From a virus: 58,311 nt of DNA. Under the pieces are notes generated by a model. That model was given only the letters and a program-made list of their open reading frames with translations, was not told the origin of the DNA and searched no databases. The stretch covers positions 1 through 58,311 of the IMG/VR virus record IMGVR_UViG_3300009788_000113; one strand, 5' to 3'. Each line of letters starts with the position of its first letter. Position 1 is the stretch's first letter. Below are positions 23,472-31,013 of the stretch, in pieces. A program made the translations under genes and the position numbers.

Positions 23472-23507
23472 GTTCGCTGCTCACTCATCGCTGGATTCCT
23501 TTGCGGC
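23472..23507. repeat. 36-bp direct repeat, copy 2
   Basis: Exact second copy of 23208-23243. After the shared stop it encodes a truncated start of the zinc-ribbon gene (MSEQRTKNDAKGGV and stop), a remnant of a duplication. Confidence 0.9.
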
Positions 23508-23720
23508 GAGTTCTTGGCGCTTCTCTAGCTTCATACGACAAACCTTGCATTCGTCTGGTCTGACAACTCCGTCGTAGTCTTCTCGCCATTTACCTTGTGT
23601 GCCCCACTTCCTGCATAAAGACATTCCGCTCTCATCAAAGAAATGCCGCTTGCGCGCCATGTCAAACTTAACCCAACCTTCAATGTCAAACTTGATACAG
23701 AATTCATTAGGCTTGCCCAT
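23481..23720 (-). CDS. Small Cys-containing accessory protein
   Basis: The 79-residue product starts MGKPNEFCIKFDIEGWVKFD; the start overlaps the previous stop (TGATG). CxxCxxC-like spacing (ECKVCRMKLEK) and an upstream SLCRKW suggest a single zinc site. The C-terminus KESSDE comes from the 36-bp repeat. Function unknown. Confidence 0.65.
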   Translation of the reverse strand: MGKPNEFCIKFDIEGWVKFDMARKRHFFDESGMSLCRKWGTQGKWREDYDGVVRPDECKVCRMKLEKRQELAAKESSDE

Positions 23721-24088
23721 CACCCTTCTCCCTTCGCGGCGTCCGCTGCGCGTTGCGCGGCGTCGGGGGTGGAGTAGAACTTGCGCCGCCACTTGCCATG
23801 AAGGTCAGTTTCAAACCAGTGCATACCGTTGTTGCGTGCTGATATTCCGAGTACTGTTCTGCTATTAGGCACACATATAAAACACTCATCCACCCCATGC
23901 ACAAACGCCTTGCCGGTGTCGGCGTACACGGGCAGCTTGGCGATGGTGGATTCGAGGTCTTCGATGGTGTCGTCTTGTTTGTCTATGAAACATTGCGCGC
24001 ATATCCAGCTGTTGTCACGTTCGAGTAGTTCTTTGCCCGATTCGCAAGATTCACAGCATTCGCATACATGGCAGAATTCACTTCCCAT
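23720..24088 (-). CDS. Accessory protein with zinc knuckle and LP-DTG domain
   Basis: The 122-residue product begins MGSEFCHVCECCESCESG and has CxxC at 30-33, a probable zinc-binding head. A coiled coil (DDTIEDLESTIAKLP) follows, then a domain with YADTGK...FICVPN...KFYSTPDAAQRAADA. The second half is clearly related to the next gene (24078-24362), so these are tandem paralogues, one with and one without a zinc head. Confidence 0.68.
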   Translation of the reverse strand: MGSEFCHVCECCESCESGKELLERDNSWICAQCFIDKQDDTIEDLESTIAKLPVYADTGKAFVHGVDECFICVPNSRTVLGISARNNGMHWFETDLHGKWRRKFYSTPDAAQRAADAAKGEG

Positions 24089-24362
24089 CGCGCGCCTCCT
24101 CTGCGGCTGCTTTGGTGGAGTAGCAATCAGCAATCTTGTATTTTTGTCCGCGCCCGTCGGCAACGTAACTTGAAGTCACGAACAATCTGTTGTGGATGGA
24201 TGGCCCTTCTTTGTATCGAGGGTGGTATATCTGCGTGTCTTGAATAACCCGCACCCCATCCCCCGTCTTGGGCAGCTTCTCGACGATCGCTTCTAGTTGC
24301 GCGATGCGGTCTTTGAGTTCACGATTACGGCGGACAAGTTCCGCAGCGACCAAACCGTCCAT
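24078..24362 (-). CDS. LP-DG domain accessory protein
   Basis: The 94-residue product has its ATG at 24362 overlapping the upstream stop. A coiled coil (ELVRRNRELKDRIAQLEAIV) leads into EKLPKTGDGVRVIQDTQIY and ends in CYSTKAAAEEARD. It aligns with the C-terminal half of the neighbouring 122-residue protein. Such coiled-coil plus short beta-domain proteins are common phage accessory genes of unknown use. Confidence 0.68.
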   Translation of the reverse strand: MDGLVAAELVRRNRELKDRIAQLEAIVEKLPKTGDGVRVIQDTQIYHPRYKEGPSIHNRLFVTSSYVADGRGQKYKIADCYSTKAAAEEARDGK

Positions 24363-24823
24363 CACTCACCCCCTTCTGGCTGCGCTGCTGGCTGGTCCTT
24401 GTTCTCCGGGCGCTGCTCGGCGAGCCACGCGACGGCGGCGGGCAAAGGGCAATCTTCATAATGCCCAATGGACTCCAGACCTTCTGCGAGACAAATTTTG
24501 CACTCACACCATCGCCCGTTCAGCGGTGCGGGCATTTTCACAGTTCTTGTCGTGCATTCCCCCACCAGCCGCTCGATGAGCGAGGTGGCTTGGGAGAGGG
24601 AGGCTTGAGCTTCGTCGTAGCCTGCTTTGAACGCCTTGCTATATGTCCTTGCTGCCCACGTCTCCGCACGCGCCGAGTCCAGGCGGGAGAGGAGGAAGCG
24701 TTCGCGCGAATTACGACTCCCAGAATTAGCCGCGTGATCTTCGCGTATCCCCGCCTCGCGCTGGTCGGCGCTCTCATCTGTCCGCGCAGTGGGTGCGTCG
24801 TTGGGGGGGTCTTGGGTTGTCAT
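24362..24823 (-). CDS. Accessory protein with CxC/CxxC site
   Basis: The 153-residue product has a disordered acidic N-terminus, a helix (ARTYSKAFKAGYDEAQASLSQ) and WCECKICLAEGLESIGHYEDC, a CxCxxC...HxxxC arrangement that could hold zinc. AVAWLAEQ with a polar tail closes it. It belongs to the same style of small zinc-site proteins as its neighbours. Confidence 0.65.
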   Translation of the reverse strand: MTTQDPPNDAPTARTDESADQREAGIREDHAANSGSRNSRERFLLSRLDSARAETWAARTYSKAFKAGYDEAQASLSQATSLIERLVGECTTRTVKMPAPLNGRWCECKICLAEGLESIGHYEDCPLPAAVAWLAEQRPENKDQPAAQPEGGE

Positions 24824-24858
24824 GGGCGGGTTCCTTTATGTGAGCGATGAGGGGGAGG

Positions 24859-25041
24859 TTAGCGCTTGCGACGGCGCGCGGTGGAGAAGGCGATGGCCTG
24901 GGCTTGCTTGCGGGTGCGGACGCGGGAGCCGGAGGAGGAGCGCAGGGTTCCGGCCTTGAACTCGCGCAGGACGCGGGAGATTTTGCGGCGGGCGCGGGGG
25001 GTGCGGGGGATCGGTTTACGCTTGAGTTGTCGCTTGCCCAT
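24859..25041 (-). CDS. DUF6496-like basic protein
   Basis: The 60-residue, strongly basic protein carries RVLREFKAGTLRSSSGS followed by RTRKQAQAIAFSTARR. This matches the DUF6496 pattern (EFK.G.L.SG.G..V..RKQA.AIA.S.AR) widespread in environmental phage genomes. Function is unknown; the charge suggests nucleic-acid contact. Confidence 0.78.
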   Translation of the reverse strand: MGKRQLKRKPIPRTPRARRKISRVLREFKAGTLRSSSGSRVRTRKQAQAIAFSTARRRKR

Positions 25042-25237
25042 TGTGGTTCTCCATGCGTTGGGTTATTTCATGGTCAGTGAGCACCATTGATACTTCGCAG
25101 TCTATAACTTTGCCTTGGAAGGCATCCAATATGCGACAAAGCCTTTCTTCGCCTATTACATCGCGGCGGTGTTGGCTGCCGTCGTGCGTGAGCAAACTGA
25201 TGGAGTAGATCCTTCCCTTGGTTGTGGTGTTGGGCAT
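25016..25237 (-). CDS. Hypothetical 73-residue protein
   Basis: The ATG at 25237 has AGGA upstream. The first 45 residues read as a small beta protein (GRIYSISLLTHDGSQHRRDVIG), then a helix with VIDCEVSMVLTDHEITQRM. It overlaps the HTH-like gene by 82 nt at its start and the DUF6496 gene by 26 nt at its end. Family unknown. Confidence 0.55.
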   Translation of the reverse strand: MPNTTTKGRIYSISLLTHDGSQHRRDVIGEERLCRILDAFQGKVIDCEVSMVLTDHEITQRMENHNGQATTQA

Positions 25238-25527
25238 GGCGATTCCTGTTGCGAGAGGATGGTGGTGATGTGGTGGGGGGATTGGCGGTGGGCTTCGGCG
25301 ATGGCGCGAGTGGGGACGCCGGAGAGGTGGGAGGCGTGGATGGAGCGGGCGGAGTCGCCGGTGGGGAGGAGGGGGCGGTTGTAGGGCCAGCCGAACTGGG
25401 AGGCGACGCGGCGGGCGTGGCGAGGGGAGAGGGAGGCGAGGGGGGCTGCGGCGTTGATGGGGAGGTGCTGGTCCACGAGGAGGTGGCGGAGGTGGGGGTA
25501 GTCTCGGGCGAGGCGGGGGATTCGCAT
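25156..25527 (-). CDS. Helix-turn-helix-like regulator candidate
   Basis: The 123-residue product begins MRIPRLARDYPHLRHLLVDQ. Two helical segments, APLASLSPRHARRVASQFGW and VPTRAIAEAHRQSPHHITTIL, have the spacing of helix-turn-helix units, the second close to sigma/transposase-type HTHs. It is the best visible candidate for a site-specific DNA-binding protein in the array. The last about 30 residues overlap the next gene in another frame and may not be functional. Confidence 0.55.
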   Translation of the reverse strand: MRIPRLARDYPHLRHLLVDQHLPINAAAPLASLSPRHARRVASQFGWPYNRPLLPTGDSARSIHASHLSGVPTRAIAEAHRQSPHHITTILSQQESPCPTPQPREGSTPSVCSRTTAANTAAM

Positions 25528-25529
25528 GG

Positions 25530-25757
25530 TTAGACGACGGGGGCTGCGTCCTTGATGAGGGCGACAACGGTGTCGAAGTCCTCTTCGGTGATGATGTAAC
25601 GGGAGTCGGGCGCAACGTCCTCGAAGGCTACGTCGCGGAAACTGATGTACGCGCGGTCGAGGGAGTCGATGTTGGGACGCACGGACTTGATGGCCCATAT
25701 GTTGATGAGCACGGACATGCCGCTGGTGGTGACGAGGATAAAGCGTTTAGGGGGCAT
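25530..25757 (-). CDS. Hypothetical 75-residue protein
   Basis: A compact alpha/beta product (MPPKRFILVTTSGMSVLINI, then RAYISFRDVAFEDV). It stops just before the HTH-like gene, which it may be coupled to. No family recognised. Confidence 0.65.
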   Translation of the reverse strand: MPPKRFILVTTSGMSVLINIWAIKSVRPNIDSLDRAYISFRDVAFEDVAPDSRYIITEEDFDTVVALIKDAAPVV

Positions 25758-25819
25758 CGCGCGGGTGCTCCGGGGTGGGTGTGTGGGTTCCTTCGCGTAG
25801 GATTATAGCAGGTGGGGGA

Positions 25820-26113
25820 TTAGGGTGGTGTTTGGGCGTTCACCATGCGAGTGATGATCTCGTCGAAGGTTTCGGAAGTGGTGTGGTGGACGTGGGAGGA
25901 GCCGCGCATAAGGATGTCGGCAGTCCCATCCGGATTGGTGAGGACGCAGCCTATCTCGTTGAGTATGGCGGAGATAGGTGCTTTTACCGAGCCGTTGACC
26001 TTGGGCGTGAAGGTGATGGAGCAGGCCAAGATTTCGTCCGCCTCGTGCTGGGGGTTGGTGTGTCGGACTAAGGCTTCTACGTCGATTACGCGCGGGGGTG
26101 AGCGATCCTTCAT
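25820..26113 (-). CDS. Hypothetical 97-residue protein
   Basis: The ATG overlaps the polymerase stop (ATGA at 26110). The product looks alpha/beta (EILACSITFTPKVNGSVKAPI) with a helical end (ETFDEIITRMVNA). A degenerate 14-bp motif copy (11/14) is read as NPDGT. Coupling to the polymerase hints at a replication accessory protein, but no motif confirms it. Confidence 0.68.
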   Translation of the reverse strand: MKDRSPPRVIDVEALVRHTNPQHEADEILACSITFTPKVNGSVKAPISAILNEIGCVLTNPDGTADILMRGSSHVHHTTSETFDEIITRMVNAQTPP

Positions 26114-28254
26114 GCGGGTTCCTTTATTGAGGTGTCGTGGGCGAGGGGGACGTGGCGATCGTAGTGGTTCTCCAGGAGATGCCAGTAGTCGGCGGTGGTG
26201 ATCCAGGCGATGGCGTCCTCGATCATCTGAACTATGGAGAGGGCGGTGAAGCGATTCTTGCAGTCGAAGTAGTTGGCGTCGTAGACGTTGAGGTAGAGGT
26301 GGCAGGAGGGGGAAGGGTGGGAGAGCGAGGGGAGGTGCGTGTGGAAGAAGTGCTGGAGGCGCACGAGGACGTTCGATGCGGTGTTCTGCACGGGGAAGTT
26401 TACTATCTCGTTGGGTTTATTGCCAGCGGTTCCAGTGACAAAGGTGCGGGTTTGTCCGTAGATGGGGATTTCGAGGTAGCCTCGGGTGTTCACCTCGTTG
26501 AAGAGGGTTTGATGCCATGCCATGAGGCCGGGACGCAGGGAAGAGCGGGATTCGACGATCTTGTAGAAGAATGAGAGGGGGAAGAGGACGCGCGAGCGTT
26601 TGAGCATCTGGGCCTGCATCTCTTTAGCGCCCGCGAGATAGAGGTCTTGGAAGTTGAGGCTCTTGCTCCAGAAGCGGGGGTCGAGGCGGGTGTGGTGCTC
26701 GTCCTTCCAGTGGGCATGTTCGGTGATGGAGGGGCCGAAGACGAAGACGGCGCGGTCGGCGTGGAGATCGCGGCCTTCGAGGTAGTTCGTCATCAGGGAG
26801 TGGTCGCCCGACAACAGGGCGGCGCAGCGGAGTTCGATCTGGGCTAAGTCGAAGTAGACGATGAAGCCATCGCGCCAGCGGGAGCGGATGCAGTCTTTTA
26901 TTTCGCTGGGGAAGGTCTGGGCGGCGGGGTTCTTGAAGGAGGGGCGGCCTTGGCGCTGGCCGCCGGAGTCTCCTTGGGCGTCGTTGACGAAGGAGGGGAC
27001 GATGTAGACGGTGGGGTAAGCGAGGTGGATGGAAGGGTCGATGGTCTTCGCGCGCCGCTGGGGTAAAATCTTGGAGTTGCATTTTGCTATATTCTTACGG
27101 GAATGTCGGAGGAGGGGGTAGGTGTAGCGGGAGACGAGGCCCTGGGCGTCGGAGTGGGAGTCCCATAGGTCGAGCGAGGGGATGAATTCGTGATCGGGAG
27201 GGAGGAGGTGGCGCGCGAGGGCGCGGTTCACGTCCTTGAAGGAGACGAGTTTCTTCTTGTCGGTGGTCTGGAGGATCTTGGAGTCGTAGACGGATTCGAC
27301 GCCCAACTTCGAGAGTGGTGTGCCGAGGTCGTCGATGGTGGAGAAGACGCGATCGAAGAAGTCGTAGCGCGAGTGCTTGGGCGGGAGGTCTTTTTCGATA
27401 AGGCGTGAGGCGAGGTCGAGGGTGGAGGAGCCGGGGCCTTCGATGAGGAGGTCGTGCTTCTCGGAGAGGGTGTCACAAGCGTGCGTGGCGGTGAGGAGGG
27501 ATTCCTCCTCCAAATAGGTGAGGGAGGGGAGGTGGAAGGGGATGCCCGCTTCGACCATGCGGAGGCAGGACCACATCATGTCCGAGTAGAAGGAGAGGCA
27601 GGCGGGCGAGAGCTTTAGGGTGGAGGGGTAGTCGCGCGAAATGCGGCGCGCTAGTTCGGAGATGGCGAGTGGGGGGTTGTGCGTGTCTTCGGCGTTGTAG
27701 CGGTGTTCTTCGGGGTCGGAGGGGGACTTGAAGCGGTGGAACTCTTTGGAGTTGTAGTGATGGTCGGCGTAGCGGAAGAGACGGAGGACAATGCCGAGGT
27801 TCTTGAGGGAGCGCTCGGGGCGTGTTTCGGAGTGGAGGAAGTTGACGACGGAGAGGTCGATGAGGAGGTGGGAGCCCGAGAGGAACGTGCGGAATTCGGA
27901 TAGGTGGCGGAGGTAGAGGAGATCGAAGGACAGGTCTTTGCCGAAAATAGTTGTCGCCCAAGCGAGCCACTTGCGGAGGATGGTGCGGTGCCGCGCGCGG
28001 TGTAGTTCGAGGACCATCGTCTGGCCGGGGCGTATCTCGGCCAAGGAAGCTAGATCGAAAACATTATCGGATGGGACTCCCTCGACGAGGGTTATAGAGC
28101 AGGTTTGGATGAGGTCTTCCATGCGCACGCGGTCCTGGAGGATGGAGCGGCGCGGGTGGTAGACGGTTTGCGGGGGGAGCGGGAGCCCGAGGTGGTTGTG
28201 CGTGCAAACACCGTAGGTTTCTATATCGAGGCAGATAGCGCGAGTGTCGGGCAT
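26110..28254 (-). CDS. Family A DNA polymerase with 3'-5' exonuclease, divergent
   Basis: The 714-residue product has exonuclease motifs ICLDIETYG (residues 7-15), SFDLLYL (about 105) and YNAEDTHN (about 190), all with the metal-binding acids kept. Polymerase motif A (YFDLAQIELR, about 466-475) is intact. The O-helix (LKRSRVLFPLSFFYKIVE, about 555-572) lacks the normal R-x3-K-x3-F-x3-YG spacing. Motif C reads NVYDANYFD instead of VHDE (about 655): the Asp is kept, His and Glu are not. It would copy phage DNA, but its polymerase site is unusual. An antisense exact motif copy lies near the N-terminus. Confidence 0.88.
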   Translation of the reverse strand: MPDTRAICLDIETYGVCTHNHLGLPLPPQTVYHPRRSILQDRVRMEDLIQTCSITLVEGVPSDNVFDLASLAEIRPGQTMVLELHRARHRTILRKWLAWATTIFGKDLSFDLLYLRHLSEFRTFLSGSHLLIDLSVVNFLHSETRPERSLKNLGIVLRLFRYADHHYNSKEFHRFKSPSDPEEHRYNAEDTHNPPLAISELARRISRDYPSTLKLSPACLSFYSDMMWSCLRMVEAGIPFHLPSLTYLEEESLLTATHACDTLSEKHDLLIEGPGSSTLDLASRLIEKDLPPKHSRYDFFDRVFSTIDDLGTPLSKLGVESVYDSKILQTTDKKKLVSFKDVNRALARHLLPPDHEFIPSLDLWDSHSDAQGLVSRYTYPLLRHSRKNIAKCNSKILPQRRAKTIDPSIHLAYPTVYIVPSFVNDAQGDSGGQRQGRPSFKNPAAQTFPSEIKDCIRSRWRDGFIVYFDLAQIELRCAALLSGDHSLMTNYLEGRDLHADRAVFVFGPSITEHAHWKDEHHTRLDPRFWSKSLNFQDLYLAGAKEMQAQMLKRSRVLFPLSFFYKIVESRSSLRPGLMAWHQTLFNEVNTRGYLEIPIYGQTRTFVTGTAGNKPNEIVNFPVQNTASNVLVRLQHFFHTHLPSLSHPSPSCHLYLNVYDANYFDCKNRFTALSIVQMIEDAIAWITTADYWHLLENHYDRHVPLAHDTSIKEPA
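28065..28078 (+). repeat. 14-bp motif, exact copy
   Basis: Antisense inside the polymerase gene near its N-terminus; the complement encodes GVPSDN. Confidence 0.9.
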
Positions 28255-28257
28255 TGA

Positions 28258-28527
28258 TTATTTCTGGCGTTCTTCAAGCAGCCAAGCATGGAGCAGGAAA
28301 CCCACGAGGAAAGGGTAGTAAATGCTGAGGCTTATTAGGGGAGGTAGCACGAGTCCTATACCCGCGAAGAAGCTCATCCACGAAGGGAGTGTGACGCACC
28401 AGTAGCGCCAGCCGGTGCGCCATTTGGAAGTCCCATCCGATTGTTTTCCTTCTTTGGATGCTGTGGCGGCGTGGTGGAGTTCAATTTGGGAAAGGTCGAA
28501 GTCGTCTTGCATGAGAGTTCCTTTCAT
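28258..28527 (-). CDS. Small membrane protein with polymerase-like start
   Basis: The 89-residue product is coupled to the preceding gene (ATGA at 28524-28527). An ATG at 28512 after AAGGAAC is an alternative start. Residues about 9-18 read DFDLSQIELHH, matching motif A of the adjacent polymerase (FDLAQIELRC) at protein and DNA level. Two hydrophobic segments follow (SWMSFFAGIGLVLPPLISLS and YYPFLVGFLLHAWLL). A 13/14 copy of the motif encodes QSDGTSK. Role unknown; membrane anchoring of a replication factor is one idea. Confidence 0.68.
   Translation of the reverse strand: MKGTLMQDDFDLSQIELHHAATASKEGKQSDGTSKWRTGWRYWCVTLPSWMSFFAGIGLVLPPLISLSIYYPFLVGFLLHAWLLEERQK
28429..28442 (-). repeat. 14-bp motif, 13/14 copy
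   Basis: AATCGGATGGGACT on the - strand, sense in the membrane-protein gene, encoding SDGT. Confidence 0.85.
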
Positions 28528-28712
28528 AAGGGAGGAGGTTTGGCCCCTTCTACTCGCAGCGTGAAGTAGTAGGTGATTCCGGCGATGACTAATGGGTCAT
28601 CAATGCGAACAGGCACTTCGGCTGACGTTAGTTCTTCTCTAGCTGCTTTCATAACAACTTCAGCAAATGCTTCGTCGAGCGCAATTAGGATGGCATGTTT
28701 CCATTCGTGCAT
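28524..28712 (-). CDS. Hypothetical 62-residue protein
   Basis: A short open frame begins MHEWKHAILIALDEAFAEVV with AAGG 9 nt upstream. It has a helical N-half and a beta C-half (VIAGITYYFTLRVEG). It is packed between the glycosylase stop and the start of the membrane-protein gene with an ATGA overlap, which supports translation. Confidence 0.62.
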   Translation of the reverse strand: MHEWKHAILIALDEAFAEVVMKAAREELTSAEVPVRIDDPLVIAGITYYFTLRVEGAKPPPL

Positions 28713-28722
28713 GGTTGCAGCC

Positions 28723-29553
28723 TTATTTATCGGATGGGACACGAGGGGTGATGAGGGTGGGGGTGGATTCGGTGACGGTGATGTTGTCGAGCCAGTCGGA
28801 GACGAGTTGGAGGTGGTCCTGGACGGAGGCGGCGACGTTGGGGTTTCGCAACAAGTAGGCGGGGTGGTAGGTGGAGAAGATGGTGCAGGGGCCGCAGGGG
28901 AGGTGGAGGGTTTCGCCGTTGCGCGAGAAGGCGGTGAGTTGGCGTATGCCCTTGATGTGTGCGATGTAGTCGTAGATGGCGCGGACGGCGGTGTAGCCCA
29001 GGAGGATGAGGGCGGTGCGCGGGTGGGAGGCGATGATGGATGTGAGGTCGGTGAGGAGGTAGGAGGAGCAGGGGCGGATGTGGCGGGTGAGCGGGGTGGA
29101 GTTGTCGAGCGTCCAGCAGCGGATGGCGTTGGTGAGGAAGATGGAGGAGCGCGTGCGGAAGGAGAGTTCGTCGATGTAGGAGCCTTCCTGCCACTCGACT
29201 TCGGAAGAGAAGCGGGAGGGGAGGGCGTCGCGCGGGAGGCCGAGGAGGTTGTTGCGGTGGAGGTATTCGGGGGAGACGTTGGGCGCGAAGGTGGAGGCGG
29301 CGAGCATGAGGGATTGCTCTTTGGCGCGCGTGGGCCACCAGCCGCCACGGACCATGACGCCGGACTTGGAGACGAAGGGCTGGGCGCACTGGGATTCGTA
29401 CCAGCCGGGGTTCTGACCGATGAAGACGAGGGCGGGGAGGGAAGGGTCGGGGGTGAGGGAGATGGTGCCGATGCCTACGGAGGTGGGCGCGACGTGCTCA
29501 TGGAGTTCGCAACCAGCGCAGTTCGTCTGTTGTGGGAGAAGGCTAAGTTTCAT
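28723..29553 (-). CDS. Uracil-DNA glycosylase, family 4/5-like
   Basis: The 276-residue product carries CAGCELHE (residues 12-19, iron-sulfur Cys pair), the catalytic loop FIGQNPGWYE (about 44-53, GEAPG type), FLTNAIRCW (about 139) and STYHPAYLLR (about 228, HPS/A motif). It would remove uracil from DNA near the membrane-free replication complex. It lies one gene upstream of the polymerase. Its C-terminal RVPSDK is encoded by an antisense motif copy. Some phages use such enzymes to remove deaminated bases. Confidence 0.85.
   Translation of the reverse strand: MKLSLLPQQTNCAGCELHEHVAPTSVGIGTISLTPDPSLPALVFIGQNPGWYESQCAQPFVSKSGVMVRGGWWPTRAKEQSLMLAASTFAPNVSPEYLHRNNLLGLPRDALPSRFSSEVEWQEGSYIDELSFRTRSSIFLTNAIRCWTLDNSTPLTRHIRPCSSYLLTDLTSIIASHPRTALILLGYTAVRAIYDYIAHIKGIRQLTAFSRNGETLHLPCGPCTIFSTYHPAYLLRNPNVAASVQDHLQLVSDWLDNITVTESTPTLITPRVPSDK
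28728..28741 (+). repeat. 14-bp motif, 13/14 copy
   Basis: TATCGGATGGGACA at the 3' end of the glycosylase gene, antisense, complement encodes VPSDK and the stop. Confidence 0.85.
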
Positions 29554-29941
29554 TCACAGCAACCTTGTTCACCGCTTCGAACGCGAGGACGAGCGCTTCG
29601 AGGAGTGTGGGGGCTGTAGTGTCGAAATCCTTGTCTTCGTCATCTTTGCACGGTGTAACCACGATGACCTTTTCATTCTGCATGCCTGATCCGTGAATCA
29701 TTCCCCCGTTGCGAATGCACTTCTCCACCATCGCGGCGGTGAGAATGAACGAAGCAATATCATCATTGACCGGAATGGGCGCTGCTCTAAGAGTATCCCA
29801 ATACTGAAACATCGGTTCTGTGCTACAGCCCTTCCGCTCAGCATCAACAACAGTGGCGAAAAAACCACCTTTCGCGCCCCAGCCCAGCAGCTTGATGGCC
29901 CTGCGGATCACGTCGTGCGATGGTTGGGGTGGGTCAGGCAT
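29543..29941 (-). CDS. Hypothetical 132-residue protein
   Basis: The ATG at 29941 has AAGGAGC 9 nt upstream. The N-terminus (SHDVIRRAIKLLGWGAKGGFF) is amphipathic helical; the remainder is mixed, with DDIASFILTAAMVEKCIRNGG and an acidic DDEDKDFD loop. It overlaps both neighbours. Base use is balanced, unlike the polymerase. No family recognised. Confidence 0.66.
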   Translation of the reverse strand: MPDPPQPSHDVIRRAIKLLGWGAKGGFFATVVDAERKGCSTEPMFQYWDTLRAAPIPVNDDIASFILTAAMVEKCIRNGGMIHGSGMQNEKVIVVTPCKDDEDKDFDTTAPTLLEALVLAFEAVNKVAVNET

Positions 29942-30344
29942 TGCCAAGCTCCTTAATCATCTCAAGTGTGATTCCTAGTCGGGGCATCACGATTGGCATC
30001 ACCAAGTCCCAATCGACCATTGGGCGGTTGCCCGCCTTGCGCGACGGGCGCATTGGGCAGCCAGCCGCAGCGTCATCGACGTAGCAAATCGCATACGCCT
30101 TCGGCGAGTTCGTCCACGACTCTTGCTCTGGGTTGCTGTTGACCGCCCAGATTGGGATTCTGTTGTGGGCGCAATAGTCAGTCGCCTTGTCTAACCCGTC
30201 GCCATGCCGCATCGTCCACAGGATGATTTTTACGCCCAGCTTCGAGAGCATCCTGAGCGATTCGGCTGCTCCAGGAACTGCTTTACCTATCTCGGGGTAC
30301 TCGTGTTCGACGATGGTGCCATCGAAGTCAACTGCCAGAATCAT
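29934..30344 (-). CDS. HAD-family phosphatase
   Basis: The 136-residue product has the HAD motif I as AVDFDGTIVEH (residues 4-14), motif II in KIILWTMRHG (about 39), and VDWD/YVDDAAAG for the acidic motif (about 88-92). This short form without a cap domain occurs in many phages and acts on small phosphate substrates or nucleic-acid ends. AAAGGAG precedes its ATG. It lies between the glycosylase and a zinc-site protein. Confidence 0.82.
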   Translation of the reverse strand: MILAVDFDGTIVEHEYPEIGKAVPGAAESLRMLSKLGVKIILWTMRHGDGLDKATDYCAHNRIPIWAVNSNPEQESWTNSPKAYAICYVDDAAAGCPMRPSRKAGNRPMVDWDLVMPIVMPRLGITLEMIKELGNA

Positions 30345-30837
30345 CGCCCGCTCCTTTCTGTTCGACGTACAGCTTTGTGTGCATGTCCGGGTCGTGTTGC
30401 TCTAAGCTCTCCCGAAGAATCCTCAACTCGTCACAGTTGTCGCACTGATGCTTTCCGGGGCGCACCGCTGTCATAAGGCAACCACACTGTCCACAGACAC
30501 ACACAGTGGACGCCTCGGCTTTTGTACGGCTCATCCCCCTCGCCTCTCGCTCCTCGGCGTTGATCCAATCAATGGAGTGCCTGAACTGGTCTAGCTCCTC
30601 CTCGCACGCCTTGAGCTTGGCTTCGAGGGCGGCGATGCGGGTGTGAAGTTCAGCGTCATCACCTTGACCCCGCATCTGCGCAACCCAATCAGCGGCATCC
30701 ATGCCACCGGGCACACGTAGTTTTCTACGATGGACTTCTTCGATGCTGATTGGCTCGATTGGTGGTTCGTAAAGACCGCCACCGCCACCACAAGTGGGGC
30801 ACTTGCGCCATTCTCTTTTTATTGGGTCACTCGCCAT
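30328..30837 (-). CDS. Zinc-site coiled-coil protein
   Basis: The 169-residue product has GAGGAGG before its ATG. CPTCGGGGGLYEP at the N-terminus and CVCGQCGCLM...CDNC near residue 120 are two zinc-knuckle blocks separated by a coiled coil (HTRIAALEAKLKACEEELDQ). It is a larger relative in style of the small zinc proteins in this array. Function unknown. Confidence 0.7.
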   Translation of the reverse strand: MASDPIKREWRKCPTCGGGGGLYEPPIEPISIEEVHRRKLRVPGGMDAADWVAQMRGQGDDAELHTRIAALEAKLKACEEELDQFRHSIDWINAEEREARGMSRTKAEASTVCVCGQCGCLMTAVRPGKHQCDNCDELRILRESLEQHDPDMHTKLYVEQKGAGDDSGS

Positions 30838-30881
30838 CGTCGGCCTCCTCTACCTGCGCGGGGGTGTGTCGCGTATGCATG

Positions 30882-31013
30882 TCAGTTTCCTTTAGCCGTA
30901 TAGATAAGGCATGACAGACCGAGGATGAAAACAACAAAAAATCCACCGAACACAAGTGATACAGCCCAAATTAGCCAATACGAAGGAGCCCTACTTTCCA
31001 TTTCTTCGTCCAT
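30882..31013 (-). CDS. 43-residue single-span membrane protein
   Basis: AAGGAG precedes the ATG. After MDEEMESRAPSYW comes one hydrophobic helix (LIWAVSLVFGGFFVVFILGLSC). An upstream in-frame ATG (31118) would add a basic leader but lacks a ribosome site. Small one-span peptides of this kind often modify host membranes; role unproven. Confidence 0.6.
   Translation of the reverse strand: MDEEMESRAPSYWLIWAVSLVFGGFFVVFILGLSCLIYTAKGN

Noticed and set aside
25922-25935. Motif-like copy in the gene before the polymerase
   Set aside because: Matches 11 of 14. Mentioned with the gene but not counted.
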